From an uncultured Bacteroidales bacterium (GTDB taxonomy: Bacteria; Bacteroidota; Bacteroidia; Bacteroidales; Barnesiellaceae), in NCBI GenBank assembly GCA_949298955.1, contig CASFYQ010000001.1, positions 124,001 through 188,000 on the forward strand: DNA of 64,000 bases, given 5' to 3'. This document shows positions 59,623-64,000 of this stretch, piece after piece. The position numbers and the translations under genes were made by a program. The notes under the pieces are model-generated. The model searched no databases. It was given only the letters and a program-made list of their open reading frames with translations, and was not told where the DNA came from. Position 1 is the stretch's first letter. Each line of letters starts with the position of its first letter.

Positions 59623-60171
59623 ATGAAGAAATTTATTTGTACTGTATGCGGTTACGTATACGAAGGTGAAGAAGCTCCTGAATTTTGCCCGCAATGCAAG
59701 CAACCTCGCTCGAAATTCAAAGAACTGGTAGAATCGGATAAACTCGATTTTGTAACAGAACATCACATCGGAGACGGTGTTGTTGAAGATGCAGAGGTTA
59801 TGGAGGGTCTGAAAGCTCATTTCATGGGCGAATGTACCGAGGTAGGCATGTACTTGGCTATGAGCCGTCAAGCCGATCGTGAAGGCTATCCTGAAGTGGC
59901 CGAAGCCTTCAAGCGTTATGCTTGGGAAGAGGCTGAGCACGCTTCGAAATTTGCAGAACTCCTGGGTGAAGTAGTATGGAATACCGAGAAGAACGTAAAA
60001 GCCCGTATGGAAGCCGAAAGCGGTGCCTGCGCCGATAAGATGCGTATCGCCAAACGAGCCAAAGAACTGGGCTACGATGCTATCCATGATACTGTTCACG
60101 AAATGGCAAAAGACGAGGCCCGTCACGGAAAAGGTTTCGAAGGCCTGTACAACCGCTATTTCAAGAAATAA
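59623..60171 (+). CDS. Reverse rubrerythrin (rubredoxin domain first)
   Basis: The 182-residue protein reduces hydrogen peroxide to water in anaerobes. The rubredoxin domain is at the N-terminus (C6, C9, C22, C25; [25 protein letters not shown] in outline), which is the reverse of classical rubrerythrin. The diiron four-helix domain covers about 50-180, with Glu residues in [32 protein letters not shown]-type ARMEAESGA and [12 protein letters not shown]. It is co-transcribed with the PerR-like gene and so should be induced by peroxide. Confidence 0.93.
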   Translation: MKKFICTVCGYVYEGEEAPEFCPQCKQPRSKFKELVESDKLDFVTEHHIGDGVVEDAEVMEGLKAHFMGECTEVGMYLAMSRQADREGYPEVAEAFKRYAWEEAEHASKFAELLGEVVWNTEKNVKARMEAESGACADKMRIAKRAKELGYDAIHDTVHEMAKDEARHGKGFEGLYNRYFKK

Positions 60172-60190
60172 AATTGCCATTGGTTGTAGC

Positions 60191-60224
60191 AAGAGGGTGG
60201 CTCAATGGGTCACCCTCTTTTTTT
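60191..60224 (+). terminator. Rho-independent terminator after rubrerythrin
   Basis: Arms AAGAGGGTG (60191-60199) and CACCCTCTT (60211-60219) are followed by a run of T to 60224. Confidence 0.85.
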
Positions 60225-60250
60225 GTATTGCCGCATATCGTAAAAATCGC

Positions 60251-60258
60251 TATCTTTG
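60251..60258 (+). promoter_or_regulatory. -7 box (TATCTTTG) for lepA
   Basis: TATCTTTG lies 23 bases before the ATG at 60282; ATTG at 60227-60230 is a possible -33 element with a 20-base spacer. It excludes the longer reading from 60174. Confidence 0.65.
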
Positions 60259-60281
60259 CACCCATCATCAGATTTGTCTCA

Positions 60282-62069
60282 ATGAAAAATATACGCAATT
60301 TTTGCATTATCGCCCACATTGACCACGGGAAAAGTACTTTGGCCGACCGCTTGTTGGAATATACCAAAACCATAGCCGAAAAAGATTTGCAGGATCAGGT
60401 ACTCGACAATATGGATTTGGAACGCGAACGAGGTATTACCATCAAGAGTCATGCCATACAGATGGAGTATTTGTATCAAGGAGAGAAATATGTATTGAAC
60501 CTGATAGATACTCCGGGGCATGTCGACTTTTCCTATGAGGTTTCACGCTCTATCGCTGCCTGCGAAGGGGCTTTGCTCATTGTCGACGCTTCGCAGGGAA
60601 TACAGGCACAGACCATTTCAAACCTCTATATGGCTATCGAGCATGACTTGGAGATAATCCCGGTAGTCAACAAGATAGACTTGGATAGCGCCCGGCCCGA
60701 CGAGGTGGAAGACCAGATTATCGACCTGTTGGGGTGCAAGCGTGAAGAGATTATCAGGGCCAGCGGCAAAACGGGGCAAGGAATCGAAGAGATTCTCGCC
60801 GCGATTATCGAGCGGGTGAATCCTCCCAAAGGCGATGTCGATGCGCCGTTGCAATGTCTCATTTTTGACTCGGTATTCAACTCATTCCGGGGTATCATTG
60901 CCTATTTCAAGATATGTAACGGCCGTATCCGCACCGGCGACAAAGTGAAATTTGTTGCTACGGGAAAGGAATATGAAGCCGACGAGATAGGGGTGTTGAA
61001 ACTGGATATGATTCCCCGCAACGAGTTATCGGCTGGTGATGTGGGATATATTATCTCGGGAATCAAAACCTCTCGCGAGGTAAAAGTGGGTGACACGATT
61101 ACCCACATCAATCGCCCTTGCGAAGCTGCTATCGATGGCTTCGAAGAGGTGAAGCCTATGGTGTTTGCCGGTGTGTATCCTATTGAGACGGAAGACTTTG
61201 AGAATTTGCGCTCATCGTTGGAGAAATTGCAGTTGAACGATGCTTCATTGACTTTCCAACCCGAGTCGTCGGCCGCATTGGGCTTCGGGTTTCGATGTGG
61301 TTTTTTGGGGCTGCTTCACATGGAGATTATTCAGGAGCGACTCGACCGGGAGTTTAATATGGACGTCATTACGACCGTGCCCAACGTGTCGTATAAAGTA
61401 TATGACAAAAAGGGCGGCATGGTCGAGGTACACAACCCCTCGGGGCTGCCCGATCCAACTTTAATAGACCACATCGAGGAACCCTACATACGGGCATCGG
61501 TGATTACGGCGACCGATTATATAGGCCCGATTATGACCCTTTGTTTGGGTAAGCGGGGCGAACTGGTAAAACAAGAATACATCTCGGGCAATCGGGTAGA
61601 GATTATCTACGATATGCCTTTGGGCGAAATCGTTATCGATTTCTATGATAAATTGAAGAGCATATCGAAAGGATATGCTTCGTTTGACTATCACATTCAC
61701 GATTTCAGAGAGTCCAAACTGGTAAAACTCGATATCCTGTTGAATGGGGAGTCGGTCGATGCGTTGTCGACGCTAACTCACGTGGACAATGCCGTCACCT
61801 TTGGACGACGCATGTGCGAAAAGCTGAAAGAACTTATTCCGCGCCAGCAATTCGAGATTGCCATTCAAGCTGCAATCGGTGCCAAGATTATAGCCCGTGA
61901 GACCATAAAACCGGTTCGTAAAGACGTTACCGCCAAATGCTACGGTGGTGATATAAGCCGTAAACGCAAACTGTTGGAGAAGCAGAAAAAGGGGAAAAAA
62001 CGAATGAAACAGATTGGCTCTGTCGAAGTTCCCCAAAAGGCTTTTTTGGCGGTTTTGAAGCTCGATTAG
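60282..62069 (+). CDS. lepA: Elongation factor 4
   Basis: LepA (595 residues) is a ribosome-bound GTPase that helps translation under stress and 30S maturation. The G domain has the P-loop AHIDHGKST at 10-18, [16 protein letters not shown] and NKIDL. EF-G-like domains follow, and the LepA-specific C-terminal domain covers about 480-595 ([39 protein letters not shown]). All expected parts are present. The start MKNIRNF is fixed by the promoter box just upstream. Confidence 0.96.
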   Translation: MKNIRNFCIIAHIDHGKSTLADRLLEYTKTIAEKDLQDQVLDNMDLERERGITIKSHAIQMEYLYQGEKYVLNLIDTPGHVDFSYEVSRSIAACEGALLIVDASQGIQAQTISNLYMAIEHDLEIIPVVNKIDLDSARPDEVEDQIIDLLGCKREEIIRASGKTGQGIEEILAAIIERVNPPKGDVDAPLQCLIFDSVFNSFRGIIAYFKICNGRIRTGDKVKFVATGKEYEADEIGVLKLDMIPRNELSAGDVGYIISGIKTSREVKVGDTITHINRPCEAAIDGFEEVKPMVFAGVYPIETEDFENLRSSLEKLQLNDASLTFQPESSAALGFGFRCGFLGLLHMEIIQERLDREFNMDVITTVPNVSYKVYDKKGGMVEVHNPSGLPDPTLIDHIEEPYIRASVITATDYIGPIMTLCLGKRGELVKQEYISGNRVEIIYDMPLGEIVIDFYDKLKSISKGYASFDYHIHDFRESKLVKLDILLNGESVDALSTLTHVDNAVTFGRRMCEKLKELIPRQQFEIAIQAAIGAKIIARETIKPVRKDVTAKCYGGDISRKRKLLEKQKKGKKRMKQIGSVEVPQKAFLAVLKLD

Positions 62070-62153
62070 ACGAAACGGCTGTTTCTTACTTTTTTGATTC
62101 CGAGGCAGAAAACTGTAAAGAGATTTTTTTGTTTAAACTAAAAAACGAAATGT

Positions 62154-63506
62154 ATGGACAGCTTGTATGCCATAAAGAAATCGATTAAGAATTACGCCAG
62201 TGGCGGTAATGTGCTGATTATTGCTACACTTTTGGCCTTTATCATAGCCAACTCGCCTCTTGCCGATTTTTATTTTTCATGGTGGGCACAACCTATATCC
62301 TTGCAAGTAGGCGATTTCAACCTTTTCAGCCACGGAGGAGAAGCCATGACAGTCATGGCGTTTATCAACGATGCTTTGATGGCAATCTTTTTCTTTACTA
62401 TCGGTCTCGAAATCAAACGAGAAGTGCTGGTGGGCGAGCTTGCCTCTCTGAAACAGGCGCTGCTGCCGATTGTAGCTGCCATCGGGGGTATGGTGGTGCC
62501 GGTGTTGCTCTTCATGTATGTGGGGCGGGGCAGTGATTTCTTGCGAGGGAGTGCCATACCCATGGCAACCGATATAGCTTTCTCGTTGGGGGTACTGACC
62601 ATGTTGGGCAAACGGGTGCCTATTGCATTGAAAATATTCCTGACGACACTGGCTGTTGTCGACGATATTGGTGGCATTTTGGTCATTGCCTTTTTTTATT
62701 CGACCCATATCGAGTTCATCTATTTGCTCTATGCCGCCGGTGTTCTTTTAATTTTGTGGATTGGCGGACGAGCCGGAATCAACAGCAAACTGTTCTATTT
62801 CCTGTTGGGAGGAGTCGTTTGGTTTCTCTTCTTAAATTCGGGTATTCACCCGACTATTGCCGGAGTATTGGTGGCTTTCTGTATACCGGCCAAGCCGGTT
62901 TTGGCCACCTCGCACTTTATCAGTACGATACGTAGCGATATAGCCAATTTCCCACAAGAACAGTTTGGCGACAACAGCCAGTCGGTTATGCTCTCGAAAG
63001 AACAAATCAACTGCTTGAAAAGTATTGAGTCGGCCTCAGACAAGGTCATCAGCCCGTTGCAAGACCTGGAAGATACTTTACATCCTGTTATCAACTACCT
63101 TATTATTCCGTTGTTTGCCTTTGCCAATGCCGGAATAGTCCTCTCGGGGCTCGATTTCTCTTCGCTGTTTACGGGCATCAGCTTGGCTATTTTCGTAGGC
63201 CTTCTGCTGGGGAAATTCCTGGGGATTTTTCTTTCATCGTGGATTATTATCAAACTGAAAGTCGTACCCATGCCGGCACATACGACTTGGAAATCGTTGG
63301 CTGCCGTATCGGTGTTGGGTGGTATCGGTTTCACCGTGTCGCTCTTTATTGCCAATCTTTCTTTCGGAGACATGGGCCCCGAAGGAGTCGAACTGCTGGA
63401 ACGCGCCAAACTGGGTATTGTCGCCGGGTCGTTGGCTTCGGGAATTTTGGGCTACGTCCTGTTGAATCTTTTCTTGCCTCGACAGGTCGAAGAAGAAGAA
63501 GAGTAA
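62154..63506 (+). CDS. nhaA: Na+/H+ antiporter NhaA
   Basis: NhaA exports sodium in exchange for protons at the inner membrane. The 450-residue protein has about twelve hydrophobic segments and the key acidic residues: D140 in IPMATDIAFSLGVL and the pair D170/D171 in LAVVDDIGGIL, matching the E. coli ion site (D133, D163, D164). A conserved KREVLVGEL loop and a C-terminal GSLASGILGYVLL helix are present, ending in a poly-Glu tail. It is longer than E. coli NhaA (388) because of an insertion at about 260-310. It lies 84 bases after lepA without a clear promoter box. Confidence 0.94.
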   Translation: MDSLYAIKKSIKNYASGGNVLIIATLLAFIIANSPLADFYFSWWAQPISLQVGDFNLFSHGGEAMTVMAFINDALMAIFFFTIGLEIKREVLVGELASLKQALLPIVAAIGGMVVPVLLFMYVGRGSDFLRGSAIPMATDIAFSLGVLTMLGKRVPIALKIFLTTLAVVDDIGGILVIAFFYSTHIEFIYLLYAAGVLLILWIGGRAGINSKLFYFLLGGVVWFLFLNSGIHPTIAGVLVAFCIPAKPVLATSHFISTIRSDIANFPQEQFGDNSQSVMLSKEQINCLKSIESASDKVISPLQDLEDTLHPVINYLIIPLFAFANAGIVLSGLDFSSLFTGISLAIFVGLLLGKFLGIFLSSWIIIKLKVVPMPAHTTWKSLAAVSVLGGIGFTVSLFIANLSFGDMGPEGVELLERAKLGIVAGSLASGILGYVLLNLFLPRQVEEEEE

Positions 63507-63514
63507 AGCAAGGA

Positions 63515-64000
63515 CTATTCAAATTTTATCGATTTGGCCGGACGAATGAGTGCGACCAAGTAAGAGGGTGCTATCAACATCAACACCGAGATGACCATAC
63601 AGCCGATATTCAGCCACAGGACATACCAGAAATTCAGTTCGATGGGAACATATGGTACATAGTAAGCTTCGGGGTTGAGCTTGATTATGTGGAACTGCTG
63701 TTGGATAAAGCATAGTGCGATACCTATTGCATTGCCCCATATCATGCCTTTGCCCACGAGGAAAGTCGACACATAAAGGAATATCTTTCGAATGGAGGTA
63801 TTGTTTGCGCCTAATGCTTTGAGAATCCCTATCATATTGGCTCGCTCCAAAATAATAATCAACAATCCTGAAATCATGGTGAATCCTGACACGGCGGCCA
63901 TGAGGATAAGGATTATCCACACGTTCATGTCGAGCAAATCGAGCCAGCCGAAGAAGATGGGATTCAGGGCTCGAATGGATTGAGGATAGTAATGGGTTCC
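63515..64000 (-). CDS. FtsX/LolE-family ABC permease, C-terminal part (cut by window edge)
   Basis: The frame is open from base 64000 to the TAG at 63515, giving the last 161 residues. It carries three hydrophobic segments and the FtsX/MacB-type core: FGWLDLLDMNVWIILILMAAVSGFTMISGLLIIILERANMIGILKALGA, then RKIFLYVSTFLVGKGMIWGNAIGIAL and a final helix ending VALIRPAKSIKFE. This pattern matches the Bacteroidetes LolC/LolE-like permeases, which extract lipoproteins from the inner membrane. The N-terminus and any ATPase partner lie outside the window. It is convergent with nhaA. Confidence 0.82.
   Translation of the reverse strand, partial: GTHYYPQSIRALNPIFFGWLDLLDMNVWIILILMAAVSGFTMISGLLIIILERANMIGILKALGANNTSIRKIFLYVSTFLVGKGMIWGNAIGIALCFIQQQFHIIKLNPEAYYVPYVPIELNFWYVLWLNIGCMVISVLMLIAPSYLVALIRPAKSIKFE

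Noticed and set aside
1..64000. tRNA, rRNA, CRISPR arrays and insertion sequences
   Set aside because: I looked through the intergenic gaps for cloverleaf-like patterns, regular spaced repeats and transposase frames and saw none. The repeats at 46.7-51 kb are too few and irregular for a CRISPR array.

Overview
The window looks like ordinary chromosome from a member of the Bacteroidales. The evidence is the repeated TAnnTTTG -7 promoter boxes (often TATATTTG, TACCTTTG or TATCTTTG), the near absence of Shine-Dalgarno sites, Rho with a long low-complexity insertion, a BioG-BioC fusion protein, a bifunctional HisIE, and lipoprotein and domain families typical of gut Bacteroidales. A Barnesiella/Coprobacter-like genus is a guess that I cannot confirm. 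I see no rRNA, tRNA, CRISPR, insertion sequence, prophage or integrase.

Layout. 1-4.8 kb (minus): two-component system (kinase cut by the window edge) behind a GT39 / GT2 / GtrA / TRIC-like membrane cluster that resembles lipid-linked sugar transfer to the envelope. 4.9-7.4 kb: secreted GHL10 glycosidase-like protein and mannose-6-phosphate isomerase. 7.5-18 kb: nth, a truncated CrcB/FluC remnant, pheS, tilS, rho, ybaK, a Nudix hydrolase, topB and a secreted protein of unknown function. 18-24.2 kb: mazG, dsbD, nrnA, a DUF4827-like lipoprotein and glmM. 24.3-27.5 kb: FocA-type channel and a murein-peptide recycling pair (NlpC/P60 endopeptidase and Tat-lipoprotein dipeptide epimerase). 27.6-32.4 kb: biotin operon bioA-bioF-bioGC-bioD, joined by 4-base ATGA overlaps and headed by an unrecognised 139-residue ORF joined in the same way. 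32.6-43 kb: BamE-like lipoprotein, murB, PhnP-like hydrolase, OPT transporter, DUF2461, mutS2, a small unknown gene and glnS. 43-52.8 kb: TPR protein, glyoxalase-II-like hydrolase, rsmG, DUF3298 lipoprotein, CvfB-like S1 protein, secreted LRR protein, mlaEF, lptB and a CPBP protease. 53.1-56.5 kb: hisH-hisA-hisF-hisIE-ftsE operon. 56.6-62.1 kb: lysC, lysA, a perR/rubrerythrin peroxide-defence pair with a PerR-box palindrome, and lepA. 62.2-64 kb: nhaA and the end of an FtsX/LolE-type permease.

Together the genes serve envelope building (glmM, murB, lysA, LptB, Mla, peptide recycling), cofactor and amino-acid synthesis (biotin, histidine, aspartate family), translation and transcription (pheS, tilS, glnS, rsmG, lepA, rho), and redox or peroxide defence (dsbD, perR, rubrerythrin).

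The least explained signals are the ORF at the head of the biotin operon, a promoter-carrying interspersed repeat at three intergenic sites (about 46.7, 47.8 and 50.8-51.0 kb), structured leaders before rho and nrnA, the FluC remnant inside the pheS-nth junction, and a triple 10-bp repeat upstream of the his operon. No clearly new multi-gene system is visible.
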